Assembly: GCF_011299555.1 (NCBI RefSeq) | Contig: NZ_CP049857.1 | Location: forward strand, 1,798,001-1,862,000 | Reading direction: 5' to 3' | DNA: 64,000 nt | DNA from: Dysgonomonas sp. HDW5A | Lineage (GTDB): Bacteria > Bacteroidota > Bacteroidia > Bacteroidales > Dysgonomonadaceae | In this document: piece by piece, positions 27,398-36,858 of the stretch | Layout of the letters: the number at the start of each line of letters is the position of its first letter | Position numbering within the stretch: position 1 is the stretch's first letter | Position numbers and translations under genes: made by a program | Notes under the pieces: model-generated | The model's input: the letters and a program-made list of their open reading frames with translations, nothing else | Told to the model about the DNA's origin: nothing | Database searches by the model: none

Positions 27398-28225
27398 ATG
27401 CAATACGATCTTTTTGCACCCATACCAAAATATAAATTAATAAGCCTTTCGAGTGGTAGCAGTGGTAATTGCTACTACTTGGGAACTTCTCAGTACGGTA
27501 TCCTTATCGATGCTGGTATTGGGATGCGTACTATAAAAAAATACTTGCGTGAATACGGTATCGCTATGGAAACCATCATTGCAGTATTGGTTACGCACGA
27601 TCATGCTGATCACATAAAATCAATCGGAGGTTTCGGCGGGAAATTGAATATTCCGGTGTATGCTACAGAAACCGTTCATGCAGGCATCGAGAGAAGCCGT
27701 TTTGTCGAAGAAAAATTTACGGGAGCTAAGCGAATCGTTGAAAAAGAAAAAACATTTGAGATAAAAGAGTTTCAGATAACAGCTTTCGATGTTCCGCACG
27801 ATACGATTGAAAACGTAGGATATCAAATCAAGATTGCAGATAAAACCATTGTTTTGGTTACCGACGTAGGTCGTATCACCGAAACAGTCTCTAAATATGC
27901 CCGATCGGCAAATCACCTGATTATTGAAGCCAATTACGATGAAGAGATGCTTAGTTGCGGACGTTACCCTGCTTATCTCAAGCAGCGTATTACTTCGGGA
28001 ATGGGACATTTGAGTAATCGCCTTACAGGAGAGCTGTTAACTTCCATCTATCACGATAAGATGGACGAGATATGGCTCTGTCATCTCAGTCAGGATAATA
28101 ATCACCCCGACCTTGCTTACAAAACAGTAGAATGTGCTTTAAATTTACAAGGGATAAAGGTGGGTAAAGATGTCAATCTTAAAACTCTCAGTCGGGGAAA
28201 ACCCTCAGGATTAATTGAGTTTTAA
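27398..28225 (+). CDS. MBL-fold metallohydrolase (YycJ/WalJ-like)
   Basis: 275 residues. SSGSSGNCYYL near residue 18, metal motif THDHADH near 68-74, VPHDTIENVG, TDVGRI, and a late GHLSN. This is the YycJ/WalJ subgroup of the metallo-beta-lactamase fold, in Firmicutes linked to cell-wall and DNA-processing control, with 5'-3' exonuclease activity reported for relatives. Two metals expected. Its TAA stop is built into a hairpin repeat. Confidence 0.88.
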   Translation: MQYDLFAPIPKYKLISLSSGSSGNCYYLGTSQYGILIDAGIGMRTIKKYLREYGIAMETIIAVLVTHDHADHIKSIGGFGGKLNIPVYATETVHAGIERSRFVEEKFTGAKRIVEKEKTFEIKEFQITAFDVPHDTIENVGYQIKIADKTIVLVTDVGRITETVSKYARSANHLIIEANYDEEMLSCGRYPAYLKQRITSGMGHLSNRLTGELLTSIYHDKMDEIWLCHLSQDNNHPDLAYKTVECALNLQGIKVGKDVNLKTLSRGKPSGLIEF

Positions 28226-28241
28226 GGTCACAGACCTTTTT
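28224..28241 (+). repeat. AAGGTC-hairpin repeat, at a stop codon
   Basis: AAGGTC-ACA-GACCTT with five T, overlapping the TAA of the metallohydrolase. Similarity to the 38092 copy extends about 28 bases beyond the hairpin (TTTGG, then AGTATAACAAATA). Confidence 0.75.
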
Positions 28242-28334
28242 GGCACTTTGGTAAGTATAACAAATATAGATTGTACAACGATAAAATATACCAATAAATT
28301 TTATTCTTTACTTAAATAGTAAACCTATAAAATG

Positions 28335-28373
28335 AATCAGTAATTGCTCTATAGTTGTAATTACTGATTTTTT
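28335..28373 (+). terminator. Terminator after the metallohydrolase gene
   Basis: Perfect eleven-pair stem (28335-28345 with 28359-28369) followed by six T, 110 bases after the stop. It insulates the next promoter. Confidence 0.85.
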
Positions 28374-28383
28374 ATTATATTTG
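28354..28383 (+). promoter_or_regulatory. Promoter of the AG-repeat leader
   Basis: GTTG (28354-28357) and TATATTTG (28376-28383), 18 bases apart, overlapping the terminator. A transcript would start near 28390, about 25 bases before the ATG at 28413. Confidence 0.6.
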
Positions 28384-28412
28384 TGAAACATAAAAGCCTC
28401 TTTTTGAAAGAT

Positions 28413-28547
<135 letters not shown>

Positions 28548-28779
28548 ATAATGCCTCTTCGCATGTATTAATTCCTATTTTATTCCTTTATTTTCCAGGC
28601 GGCAAATTTTGTCTGTCTGCTTCATTGTGTATTATCGACTCGTATATCTTCTGCACCAGAGTGTTTCCTGAAAAACATTATTTAAGTTGTCTCCCAACAG
28701 TTTACTATTCAAATGATTTATTTTTTTTGTTGTCGTTTAAAATCTGTATAGTCAGACTGTTAAAGGCGCAACTTTCACG

Positions 28780-28818
28780 GGTAGAGTCATGTAGTGATTA
28801 CATGTCTCTGCCTTTTTT
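28780..28818 (+). terminator. Intrinsic terminator / attenuator before the surface-protein gene
   Basis: A fourteen-base-arm stem with one T-T mismatch (28780-28793 with 28799-28812) and loop GTGAT, followed by six T (28813-28818). It ends 42 bases before the next start codon and lies inside the reading frame that would be open in the other repeat phase, so translation could block it. Confidence 0.75.
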
Positions 28819-28860
28819 GTCATACAACCAACTAACTGATATATCTAAATTATAAAACAA

Positions 28861-29622
28861 ATGAGAAAGAATTTATTGTTATTATTCGGATTGTTTTTTA
28901 TTGCTTTTACGTATGGACAGGTAGGAATTAATACCGAAAGTCCTTTAGGTTTATTACATATCGATGCCGGAGTTGCCGGGGTTACATCTGATGATGTGAT
29001 AATATTGAACGATGGTAAAGTCGGGATAGGTACAACTACTCCTTCTAATAAACTTTCGATTGTAAATACAGGGGGCGACACGGGGTTGCATTTACCTAAT
29101 GGAGCAGCATCCGGCAGAGTCTTAACGTCCGACACTCAGGGGAATGGAGTTTGGATATCTGGTGCGGTTCAATATCAAACATCAGTCTATGGGGTTGGAA
29201 ACCAATTGCTGGTAAATGGTGCGGTTTTCCCGAATTTTGCAAAACTAACCAGTTTGAGAGGCGTTCTTTTTGATCGCGCAAAAGATATATATGGGGCAGC
29301 TTATGGATGGGATGTAAACAATCAGCAATATGTTGCACCGGTATCAGGGGTTTACAGAATAGCCTACGGTGTATATTTTCAGACCAGAGGTAATATCGGG
29401 GAAAATTTCCGAGCCTATATATTTCGTAATGGGACTCAATTTATAAATAGCGGGCTGGTTTCCGTTACAGATGCAGGATATGATATTGCCAGTTTTGTTA
29501 TGGGGCTTACCAATTTGGCTAAAGGAGATGTGATAGATTTGAGGGTCTCATGTCAACCATCGGGAATATTAGCTTATTGGGCAGGCGTAGGACACACTTT
29601 TTTAATCATAGAGTCACTGTAA
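28861..29622 (+). CDS. Secreted surface protein with C1q/TNF-like C-terminus
   Basis: 253 residues. Signal peptide about 1-20 (FTYG-Q). Residues 21-60 contain two copies of a tail-fibre-like turn (VGINTESPLGLLHI and VGIGTTTPSNKLSI). Residues about 120-253 resemble a C1q/TNF-like jelly roll: YVAPVSGVYRIAYGVYF, AYIFRNGTQF, KGDVIDLRVS and the last strand HTFLIIESL. Probably an exported adhesin-like protein. I see no TAnnTTTG box between the terminator and the ATG, so it may depend on read-through from the AG-repeat leader. Confidence 0.7.
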   Translation: MRKNLLLLFGLFFIAFTYGQVGINTESPLGLLHIDAGVAGVTSDDVIILNDGKVGIGTTTPSNKLSIVNTGGDTGLHLPNGAASGRVLTSDTQGNGVWISGAVQYQTSVYGVGNQLLVNGAVFPNFAKLTSLRGVLFDRAKDIYGAAYGWDVNNQQYVAPVSGVYRIAYGVYFQTRGNIGENFRAYIFRNGTQFINSGLVSVTDAGYDIASFVMGLTNLAKGDVIDLRVSCQPSGILAYWAGVGHTFLIIESL

Positions 29623-29641
29623 TTTATAATTTTTATAAGAT

Positions 29642-29681
29642 AACAACAATGCAGACCAACTGGTCGGTTTGTGTTGTTGTT
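29642..29681. terminator. Terminator between convergent genes
   Basis: Sixteen-pair imperfect stem (29642-29657 with 29666-29681, three G-T pairs), loop of eight. It separates the surface-protein gene from the convergent acetyltransferase gene. Confidence 0.65.
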
Positions 29682-30526
29682 TATTCCAGCATCAAATTAA
29701 GAACAGGCTGATGTTCTTCGAAAAGAGAAGAATATTCTACCGTTAATTCATTGGTGTGAAATCCGAGAAGCAAGCGAGTCAGCATATTTATATTCACTTC
29801 AATATTCGGATTTGATTGGCAGTGTTTTACATGTCCACCGCTAATTTGATAAATCTGGTTCTCAACTTTGATTGTGAAATCTTTATCTGTATTTTTTTGT
29901 GCGTATAATCCCAGCATAAATAGAGGATCTATTACACAAGACATACCTCTTAAATTGAACTTAGGAGGTTTACTATCTAAGATATATTCTTTGACAATTG
30001 TCTCAAAATCGTACTTCGATTTCAAAACGCAGAAATCTCTTTGCTGATATTCTTTATCGAATGCTTTATATATTTCCTCAGAATCGCCTGTATGTTTATC
30101 TAAGAAGCTTTTGAATCCTATATCTTCGGAGCTTTCTTCGAATGTCGTTTCGAATCCGTATTTCTTGTAATACCCGAAAAGCCAGTCTTCGGCAGGAACC
30201 AAGATCGAAAGAGGTATATTCCTTTCTTTCATTACAGCAAAAGACTCTTTGATTAATTGTCCCATATACCCTTTACCCCTGTATTCGGGTAAAGTGCATA
30301 ATCCTGCCAGATAATAAAAAGGTATTACTTCACCATAAAACCGAATAGAGTAGGGTAGCATTTGCAAAGAAGCCACAGCCTTATTGTCGATCCAATATAT
30401 AAGTGTGTTTTCGTCCCTGTATTGTCGGGAGAAATACAGATTCATATATTCATCGGTATCTTCGAAGCAGATTTTCCACATCGAACGAACTTCAGCGGCT
30501 GTGTTTTTATTTGCAAATTCAATCAT
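29681..30526 (-). CDS. GNAT family N-acetyltransferase
   Basis: 281 residues. Acetyl-CoA site LCTLPEYRGKGYMGQLI near residue 78-94, with further strand SILVPAEDWLFGYYKKYGFE, the GNAT fold. The C-terminal half (about 150-281) is an extra sterol-carrier-like region, as in Eis-type acetyltransferases. It lies 33 bases after the DUF2156 gene on the same strand, so probably one transcript. Substrate unknown. Confidence 0.85.
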   Translation of the reverse strand: MIEFANKNTAAEVRSMWKICFEDTDEYMNLYFSRQYRDENTLIYWIDNKAVASLQMLPYSIRFYGEVIPFYYLAGLCTLPEYRGKGYMGQLIKESFAVMKERNIPLSILVPAEDWLFGYYKKYGFETTFEESSEDIGFKSFLDKHTGDSEEIYKAFDKEYQQRDFCVLKSKYDFETIVKEYILDSKPPKFNLRGMSCVIDPLFMLGLYAQKNTDKDFTIKVENQIYQISGGHVKHCQSNPNIEVNINMLTRLLLGFHTNELTVEYSSLFEEHQPVLNLMLE

Positions 30527-30559
30527 ATTCTATTTAAGTTGTTTACTGCATTATTTCGC

Positions 30560-31453
30560 TCAGCAAGGTACCAATACTCCTTCCTCTAATAAAATATCGG
30601 GCTGATACGAAAGCTTGGCTTTTCTCAATGGTTCCAATCCCATATCTTCCTCACGATTGATATATTTGAATTTAGAAGCTTCGTGTTCTATAAATTGCTG
30701 ATTAATTATGGTGTAAGCTCCGTTAATTTCACCGAAAGCCTTTTCAACATGTACTACAAAAGTATCTTCCGTTAACTTTTCGCCAATTGTAAAGGCTATG
30801 ATTTTTCCGTTTACACGGATAGCTCCTCCAGTCAATTGCAGTTCGTCGAAATGCTCTAACATCAATCGAGTTGCAATATAATCATATTGGAGCGATCTGT
30901 CTTTATCCTCTTTAATGTTTTCCCACTCATTGAGCATGGTCACACATTCGCTCAGATCTTTTTTGCTTGTTATGGGGAAGTACTGCCAATCGGGATTATC
31001 AATTTTAAATCGGTTGATATGGTTGCGTTTGCTTTGAAGCTTCTTGCCCGAAAGCGAAATTAATTTCGAAGAAAGGTAGATGTATTCGTCGTTGTTGCGT
31101 TCGTGTATATATTTGAATTGATTGGGCATTTTTTTATTGATCATTTCCCACATTTCGGCGGTGATGCCCTTCATCTGAAAAGGTCTATTCGAAGCTTTCG
31201 CATCTGCCTGTAATATTTGTATCGATTCATTAACAGGCATCGGGCCAATAGGCATCATATAATATGTCTCACCATCTATTTCCTGAAATTTAAGAAATAA
31301 AGTTTTGTGTTGAATGTCGTATTGAGTTTTGAATTTAGCATTCCATGCAAACATATTGGTAAAGCTGAAATCGCATGCACGGAAAGTGTTGCCATCCAGA
31401 CAAGCATCTATTTGGGGCTTATCGGATAGTTCTATGGTTTTAAAGTGAATCAT
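30560..31453 (-). CDS. DUF2156 (phosphatidylglycerol lysyltransferase-like) protein
   Basis: 297 residues with the duplicated GNAT-like fold of DUF2156: DFSFTNMFAWNAKFKTQY near the start, KLQSKRNHINRFKIDNPDW in the middle, GGAIRVNGKIIAFTIGEKL and the final INREEDMGLEPLRKAKLSYQP. No membrane part, unlike MprF. Relatives of this soluble type occur widely in Bacteroidales; an aminoacyl or acyl transfer is assumed from fold only. First gene before the GNAT gene. Confidence 0.85.
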   Translation of the reverse strand: MIHFKTIELSDKPQIDACLDGNTFRACDFSFTNMFAWNAKFKTQYDIQHKTLFLKFQEIDGETYYMMPIGPMPVNESIQILQADAKASNRPFQMKGITAEMWEMINKKMPNQFKYIHERNNDEYIYLSSKLISLSGKKLQSKRNHINRFKIDNPDWQYFPITSKKDLSECVTMLNEWENIKEDKDRSLQYDYIATRLMLEHFDELQLTGGAIRVNGKIIAFTIGEKLTEDTFVVHVEKAFGEINGAYTIINQQFIEHEASKFKYINREEDMGLEPLRKAKLSYQPDILLEEGVLVPC

Positions 31454-31538
31454 AACTACTTAATTAAACTAGTGTTAAATGTTTATTACTATCCTTTTTA
31501 TCAAAGTATAGTTGAGTAATATAACCGATCAAAATAGT

Positions 31539-31556
31539 AAAAAGGTCTGCGACCTT
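31539..31556 (-). repeat. AAGGTC-hairpin repeat between divergent genes
   Basis: On the minus strand AAGGTC-GCA-GACCTT followed by five T. It is 86 bases upstream of the DUF2156 start, so it cannot be that gene's terminator. Confidence 0.72.
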
Positions 31557-31659
31557 AGTCTATCAAACAATTGGTATTCTTGTTATGTTCATATCTCTAC
31601 AAAAAGCACGCCGAAAATTTCAGATGACAGATTTCTCTTTCAATCTGACAATTTTTAAG

Positions 31660-31667
31660 TATATTTG
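31660..31667 (+). promoter_or_regulatory. -7 box of the SUI1-helicase operon
   Basis: TATATTTG, with a weak TTTC 18 bases upstream; about 59 bases before the SUI1-family start. Confidence 0.6.
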
Positions 31668-31678
31668 ATTCAGTAATT

Positions 31679-31693
31679 AAGGTCACAGACCTT
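31679..31693 (+). repeat. AAGGTC-hairpin repeat in a leader
   Basis: AAGGTC-ACA-GACCTT without a T-run, starting twelve bases after the -7 box, the same distance as the copy at 15386. It would form a hairpin at the very 5' end of the SUI1 mRNA. Confidence 0.72.
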
Positions 31694-31725
31694 ACGTATT
31701 TGGCTTATTTACATACTTAATTGTT

Positions 31726-32073
31726 ATGAAAACGAATAATGACTGGAAAGACCGCTTAAATGTGGTTTATTCGACCAATCCCGATTATAAATATGATTCG
31801 GAAGACGAAGAAGAGGTAGTTGCCTTACCCAAAGAAAAGCAACTTCTCAGAATAGAACTTGATAAGAGAAACCGCAAAGGTAAATCGGTAACACTGATTA
31901 CTAATTTTGTAGGATCGGATGACGATTTGCAGGACTTGGCAAAATCGCTTAAAACCCGTTGTGGGGTGGGAGGTTCTGCCCGTGACGGAGAAATTCTTCT
32001 TCAAGGCGATTTCAGAACCAAAGTTTTAGAGCTGTTACAAAAAGACGGATATGCTAAGGCACGAATCATCTGA
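31726..32073 (+). CDS. yciH: SUI1/YciH-family translation factor
   Basis: 115 residues; an acidic N-terminal tail then the eIF1/SUI1 fold (about 40-113) with RIELDKRNRKGKSVTLITNF, KTRCGVGGSA and ILLQGDFRTKVLELL. YciH homologues affect start-site fidelity and stress-mRNA translation. The helicase gene begins 23 bases before its stop, so the two are coupled. Confidence 0.92.
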   Translation: MKTNNDWKDRLNVVYSTNPDYKYDSEDEEEVVALPKEKQLLRIELDKRNRKGKSVTLITNFVGSDDDLQDLAKSLKTRCGVGGSARDGEILLQGDFRTKVLELLQKDGYAKARII

Positions 32074-35000
32074 TAGTGCAAACCTGACCGTTTATAAAGC
32101 TTCTGCCGGATCGGGTAAAACACACCGACTGACGGAGGAGTACCTCTTGTTGCTTTTTTCTTCCCCTTTTTCGTACAAACATATTCTGGCCGTAACCTTT
32201 ACCAATAAGGCTACCGAGGAAATGAAAAGCCGTATTATCGAAGAACTGGCAAAACTGGCATCGGATAAACCTTCCGATTATGTAAAGACGCTGACCAAAG
32301 AATACCGCAAACCCGAAGAGTGGGTGAGGGCACAGGCTCGAAAGATATTGATTAGTATACTTCACGACTATTCGTCTTTTTCGATCAGTACCATTGACCG
32401 ATTCTTTCAACAAACCATGCGGGCTTTTACCCGTGAAATTGGTTTGGGGGGAGGGTATAATGTCGAACTCGATACAGGTAAAGTTCTGGGCGAAGCCATC
32501 GACTCAATGCTTTACGATCTGGAACGAGCCGAGAATGAACAGTTACTCGATTGGTTGATACGTTTCTCCGAAGAAAAAATAGAAAGTGGCGAAACGTGGA
32601 ATATCCGAAATGATATTCAATCGCTATCCACCGAAATTTTCAAAGAAACCTACAAAGCTTTCAGCGATCAGATACAAGCCGACATTGCTGATAAAACCCT
32701 GTTGGACGATTATAAAAAAACGCTGATAATCTATATTCAACAATACGAAAAAAGGTCGAAAGAAATTGCTGAGAAGGCACTTAATATAATGGTGAGGTTC
32801 GACCTTCGGCCTGACGATTTTAAAGGAGGAGCACGATCTACTTTCTTTAGCTTTCAGAAGTGGGCAACAGGCGAAATTAAAGAACCTACCGATACTTTCC
32901 GCAAACTCCCCGATGATGTATCGGGCTGGTATACAAAAACTACTCCTGTCGATGTGAAATCTAAAATAGAAGATGCATTTGGCAATGGCTTGAATGATTG
33001 TGTAAATGATATTATTGCTCACTATGATAACTCGATAACCTATCAGACAGCTTATGAGGTAAACCGTTACTTTTTCACATTGGGAATATTGGGCGATGTC
33101 GATAAAAAAGTAAGGGAATATGCAGCAGAGAATAACGTGATGCTTATTTCGGATACTACCGAATTACTCAATAAGATTATTGAAGGCACAGATACTCCGT
33201 TTGTATATGAAAAGGTGGGTACCCGTGTAGATCATTATATGATAGATGAGTTTCAGGACACATCCAATATGCAGTGGAAAAACTTCTTGCCTTTGGTGAG
33301 AGACAGTCTTTCTGCCGGAAATAAGAATCTTATTGTAGGTGATGTAAAACAAAGTATCTATCGCTGGCGTAATTCCGATTGGAAACTTTTGGATGAGCAA
33401 CTCGATATCGATTTTAAAACCAACGGTGTTATTCATAAATCGCTCGATACGAACTGGAGAAGCGGCGAAAACGTCATCAACTTTAATAATGCTGTTTTCG
33501 AAATAGGTTCGAAGTTATTGCAAAACCTGTTTAATGAAACTTTAGCCGATATAACGTATGACGAGGCTTTAGCTCCTTTGTATACACGTATCGAAAACGC
33601 TTATAAAGATTCTTATCAATACCTTCCCGAAAAAAAGAAAGGTAATCTTTCGGGACATGTAAAAGTTCATTTTGTAGACACCGAAGAAAATAGCAACTGG
33701 CAGGCTTATGTTTTAGATCAGTTGCCACATACTATAGAAGAACTTCAGGATAAAGGATATTCGTTAAGAGATATTGCCATATTAGTTCGTACCAAGAAAG
33801 AAGGAGCAGAGGTGGCAAACCGACTTTTGGAATATAAAAACTTACAGAAGCATTCGAAATACAGATACGATATTATTTCCGATGAAGCCTTGTTTATCAG
33901 AAACTCGAAGAGTATAAAGTTGGTTGTTTCGTTATTGAAATACTTGCGAAATCCATCCGATTTCACATTGAGGACATTGGCTATTTACGAATATTTCAAG
34001 TTTAAAGATCAGCTAACCCCCGAAGAAACAATATGTACACACCTTTCTAATTCCGATGATTTTCCCGAAGAAGTCTCTGTTGAATTGAATCGGATTAAAG
34101 AACTTCCCCTCTATGAAATGACCGAAGAGATTTTCGATCTTTTTAAAGAAGCCATGGAAAGTAACGAGAATATCTATATACAAGCGTTTATGGATATGGT
34201 TCTCGATTTCTCGGTGAAGCATTCGTCCGATCTTGATTCCTTCCTTCAATGGTGGGACGAAAGCGGACAGACCAAAACCATATTCACACCCGACGGGCAG
34301 GATGCCATACGAATTATGACTATCCATAAATCGAAAGGACTGGGTTTCGAAGTCGTACTTCTTCCTTTCGGGCATTGGGATATAGACCATAAGATGCCTA
34401 CTATCCTTTGGTGTCAGCCCCGGTTTGAGCCTTTCAACCAATTGCAGCTTGTCCCCGTAAAATATTCTCAGAAGCTAAAGAATACCATCTTTGCCTATGA
34501 ATATTTTGATGAAAAACTGCATGCCTTTATCGATAACTTCAATGTTCTTTATGTAGCCCTTACCCGTGCTAAGAACGATCTGATTATATTTTCGCCCAAG
34601 CCTAAAGAAAAGCAAAAGGGAATCAATTCGATCTCGTCTCTTTTGTGGACTTGCATTCATGCAGAAGCAAAACCACAAGAGGGTAAAACCTTTGTGTCGT
34701 TGCAAGAATCAATGGATCAGGAATCCGATTGCTTCGAATTGGGCGAGAGCAAAGGCGATTCCTTGTCACAAAGAGGCTCAGATACTTTATCGGACGATGA
34801 GGTCAGTATCGGCACATTAGCAAGTATTTCTTTTGATGACAGGCTGAAATTACGATTAAACAACAAGTATTTCTTTTCCGAAAACGGACAGCGTGAGTAT
34901 GGTACTCTTATGCACGAAATTGTAAGTAAAGTAACATCGTTGGCAGATTTAGATAGAGTGGTAGAGACCTATCAATTATCCGGTGAAATAACTGAAGAGG

Positions 35001-35314
35001 AGAGAACCAAAATAACTCTGCTTTTGAATGACTATTTGTCTAATCCGCAGATAGAACCTTGGTACACCGAAGAATATAAGGTGTTGAATGAGGTGGAAAT
35101 ATTACAACCCAATGGTACATTTATCCGTCCCGACAGGGTCATGATGCAGGCGGGCGAAGTTATAGTTATAGATTATAAATTCGGAGAAAAAGAAGAAAAA
35201 AAATACCTCAAGCAAGTGAAAAACTATATGACCCAGATCAAAAAAATGGGTTATAATAACGTCAAAGGATTCGTTTGCTATATTACGTTGGGATTGGTGA
35301 TTGAAGTAGAATAA
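32051..35314 (+). CDS. UvrD/AddA-like helicase-nuclease
   Basis: 1087 residues. Superfamily 1A helicase: Walker A ASAGSGKT at about 18-25, AVTFTNKATEEMK, DEFQDTSNMQW (motif II), VGDVKQSIYRWR (motif III), HKSKGLGFEVV and LYVALTRAK (motif VI). The C-terminus has a RecB-type nuclease (RPDRVMMQ ... VIVIDYKFG, then KQVKNYM). This is the AddA/RecB-like subunit used for double-strand-break repair in Bacteroidetes. An AddB-like partner is not next to it in this window. Confidence 0.88.
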   Translation: MLRHESSDSANLTVYKASAGSGKTHRLTEEYLLLLFSSPFSYKHILAVTFTNKATEEMKSRIIEELAKLASDKPSDYVKTLTKEYRKPEEWVRAQARKILISILHDYSSFSISTIDRFFQQTMRAFTREIGLGGGYNVELDTGKVLGEAIDSMLYDLERAENEQLLDWLIRFSEEKIESGETWNIRNDIQSLSTEIFKETYKAFSDQIQADIADKTLLDDYKKTLIIYIQQYEKRSKEIAEKALNIMVRFDLRPDDFKGGARSTFFSFQKWATGEIKEPTDTFRKLPDDVSGWYTKTTPVDVKSKIEDAFGNGLNDCVNDIIAHYDNSITYQTAYEVNRYFFTLGILGDVDKKVREYAAENNVMLISDTTELLNKIIEGTDTPFVYEKVGTRVDHYMIDEFQDTSNMQWKNFLPLVRDSLSAGNKNLIVGDVKQSIYRWRNSDWKLLDEQLDIDFKTNGVIHKSLDTNWRSGENVINFNNAVFEIGSKLLQNLFNETLADITYDEALAPLYTRIENAYKDSYQYLPEKKKGNLSGHVKVHFVDTEENSNWQAYVLDQLPHTIEELQDKGYSLRDIAILVRTKKEGAEVANRLLEYKNLQKHSKYRYDIISDEALFIRNSKSIKLVVSLLKYLRNPSDFTLRTLAIYEYFKFKDQLTPEETICTHLSNSDDFPEEVSVELNRIKELPLYEMTEEIFDLFKEAMESNENIYIQAFMDMVLDFSVKHSSDLDSFLQWWDESGQTKTIFTPDGQDAIRIMTIHKSKGLGFEVVLLPFGHWDIDHKMPTILWCQPRFEPFNQLQLVPVKYSQKLKNTIFAYEYFDEKLHAFIDNFNVLYVALTRAKNDLIIFSPKPKEKQKGINSISSLLWTCIHAEAKPQEGKTFVSLQESMDQESDCFELGESKGDSLSQRGSDTLSDDEVSIGTLASISFDDRLKLRLNNKYFFSENGQREYGTLMHEIVSKVTSLADLDRVVETYQLSGEITEEERTKITLLLNDYLSNPQIEPWYTEEYKVLNEVEILQPNGTFIRPDRVMMQAGEVIVIDYKFGEKEEKKYLKQVKNYMTQIKKMGYNNVKGFVCYITLGLVIEVE

Positions 35315-35321
35315 CCTTACT

Positions 35322-36119
35322 ATGTACCATTACTTTATCAGTTTATCTATTCTTTTATTTAGCATTGTACTCAATGTGCAATCTCAGGTAGTAAATGATA
35401 ATGATTACACTTCACTTTATATTTTCAATGCGGATAGAAATAACGGTTTTGAAGTAAAGGCTTCAATCGTAGCCTTGTTTACTGCTGGATCGGCTGATAG
35501 AAACGGTTTTCGCTTGGGTGGTTCGTTAACCGTATCTAAAACGATTGGGGACTGGACATTTTCAACAGGGCTGGATGCCTATAAAGCCAAAGAAAAATTC
35601 GGACTGGGTACTACCTTTGCCAGAGTGGATTATGACGATGGCAGATACGGAGCTTCGTATTTGGTCAATAAATATTATCAAGGCGGCAAACAAGTCTCTG
35701 GAATTGTAGGTCTCAGGTTAGATAATTTCAGCCTAAAATTCGAAGATGATATTCTGGCTCTCCCTTTTACCGGATTTACGATTTATGACAGATACCGGAC
35801 GGCTGCTTTAGAACTTCGATACAAACACTTCATGGTCGGTACAAATGTATATACGACCGAAATAAACGGTTTAACAGATGCGTCACCCTATAATCGAAAA
35901 GGTACATACCTGGGTGGAAAGCAAATATCAAGCCCGATTTATGTCGGCTATACAAATAAAGACCTGATACTCCGTTATGGTTTAAACAATCAGACGGGAG
36001 GATACCTCGGACAAAATCTGTGGCATCGTAAGTTTTTCGATACAGGCGATTTCAAATCGGCAGGATATCGGAATCAGTTTCTTCAAGTTGGTACTTATCA
36101 GCCTTATACCCTATATTGA
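35322..36119 (+). CDS. Secreted protein resembling polymorphic toxin type 23 C-terminus
   Basis: 265 residues with a signal peptide (about 1-22, NVQS-Q). The rest is rich in Gly, Tyr and Asn with beta pattern. The C-terminal half (YRTAALELRYKHFMVGTNVY, SSPIYVGYTNKDLILRYG, LWHRKFF, then FLQVGTYQPYTLY) reminds me of the Bacteroidetes family labelled toxin 23. A small beta-barrel outer-membrane protein would also fit. It starts seven bases after the helicase stop, and the lipoprotein gene follows three bases after its stop, as a toxin-immunity pair would. Not proven. Confidence 0.45.
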   Translation: MYHYFISLSILLFSIVLNVQSQVVNDNDYTSLYIFNADRNNGFEVKASIVALFTAGSADRNGFRLGGSLTVSKTIGDWTFSTGLDAYKAKEKFGLGTTFARVDYDDGRYGASYLVNKYYQGGKQVSGIVGLRLDNFSLKFEDDILALPFTGFTIYDRYRTAALELRYKHFMVGTNVYTTEINGLTDASPYNRKGTYLGGKQISSPIYVGYTNKDLILRYGLNNQTGGYLGQNLWHRKFFDTGDFKSAGYRNQFLQVGTYQPYTLY

Positions 36120-36121
36120 TA

Positions 36122-36703
36122 ATGAGAAAATTTTACTTTACAATATGTATATTCATAATTGGCTTATCAGCTTGTGTAACCGTTAAGCCGAAAGATTTTA
36201 CCTATCCATATACAAAGGAATATACAGGTCTCGATACATTGATTAATATAAATGGCTATTACGTTACCGAGAGAGAATGTGATTCTACGTTCTTTTCTGT
36301 CTTTATGTTTTATCCCGATGGCTTATTCACGATTGCAACTGCGAATAATATTTCTGATCTGACCGATTGTTTTGAGAATGGAGGCAAGTCTAATTTTTGC
36401 CAATACGCTTCTTGGGGTACTTATCGGGTAACGGGAGATACAATTAAGACGCAAACGATCAGGCAGGAGGGAATGGGTATCTGTACTGTTTTTCGTGATT
36501 ACGAAATTAAAGGAGCTGAAATCTTAATTAACATAAGTGATTATGTATATCCTCACAATACTAATCTGGGGTATATGAAAGACTATCCGTCTTTTCAAAA
36601 GAATAAATGTGCCAAGGCTGCGGTCTTCTATCCTTTGGCTAAAAAACGTAATAGCGAGGATTGTTCATTTATAACGAAAAAATGGTTTAACCCTAACAAA
36701 TAA
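36122..36703 (+). CDS. Small lipoprotein downstream of the type-23-like gene
   Basis: 193 residues from ATG 36122 (an overlapping TTG at 36116 is less likely). Lipobox LSAC near residue 17-18, so envelope-anchored. The mature part has six cysteines and segments such as SVFMFYPDGLFTIATA and YASWGTYRVTGDTIKTQTI, the pattern of small beta lipoproteins. No family recognised. Position right after the toxin-like gene makes an immunity role thinkable, but this is inference. Confidence 0.55.
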   Translation: MRKFYFTICIFIIGLSACVTVKPKDFTYPYTKEYTGLDTLININGYYVTERECDSTFFSVFMFYPDGLFTIATANNISDLTDCFENGGKSNFCQYASWGTYRVTGDTIKTQTIRQEGMGICTVFRDYEIKGAEILINISDYVYPHNTNLGYMKDYPSFQKNKCAKAAVFYPLAKKRNSEDCSFITKKWFNPNK

Positions 36704-36810
36704 AGGGTTTTTGAAAATTAATATATAATCTTTTGTTAATGAAATGTTATATATATTATCAAATTGTATAAAATAAAGCTATAAATGTTTTCAGGATAAC
36801 ACAAATAGGT

Positions 36811-36818
36811 TAACTTTG
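36811..36818 (+). promoter_or_regulatory. -7 box of asnA
   Basis: TAACTTTG, 41 bases before the chosen ATG; it lies just upstream of a TTG codon at 36823, which supports the later start. Confidence 0.6.
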
Positions 36819-36858
36819 CCAATTGTTTAATAAAAAGGAAACACTTAGCTATCTTTAT

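Noticed and set aside
28625-28855. Stand-alone 76-codon gene starting with TTG
   Set aside because: No promoter or start context at 28625; the frame is open far upstream to the AG repeat, so it is better seen as the downstream part of the phase-variable leader.
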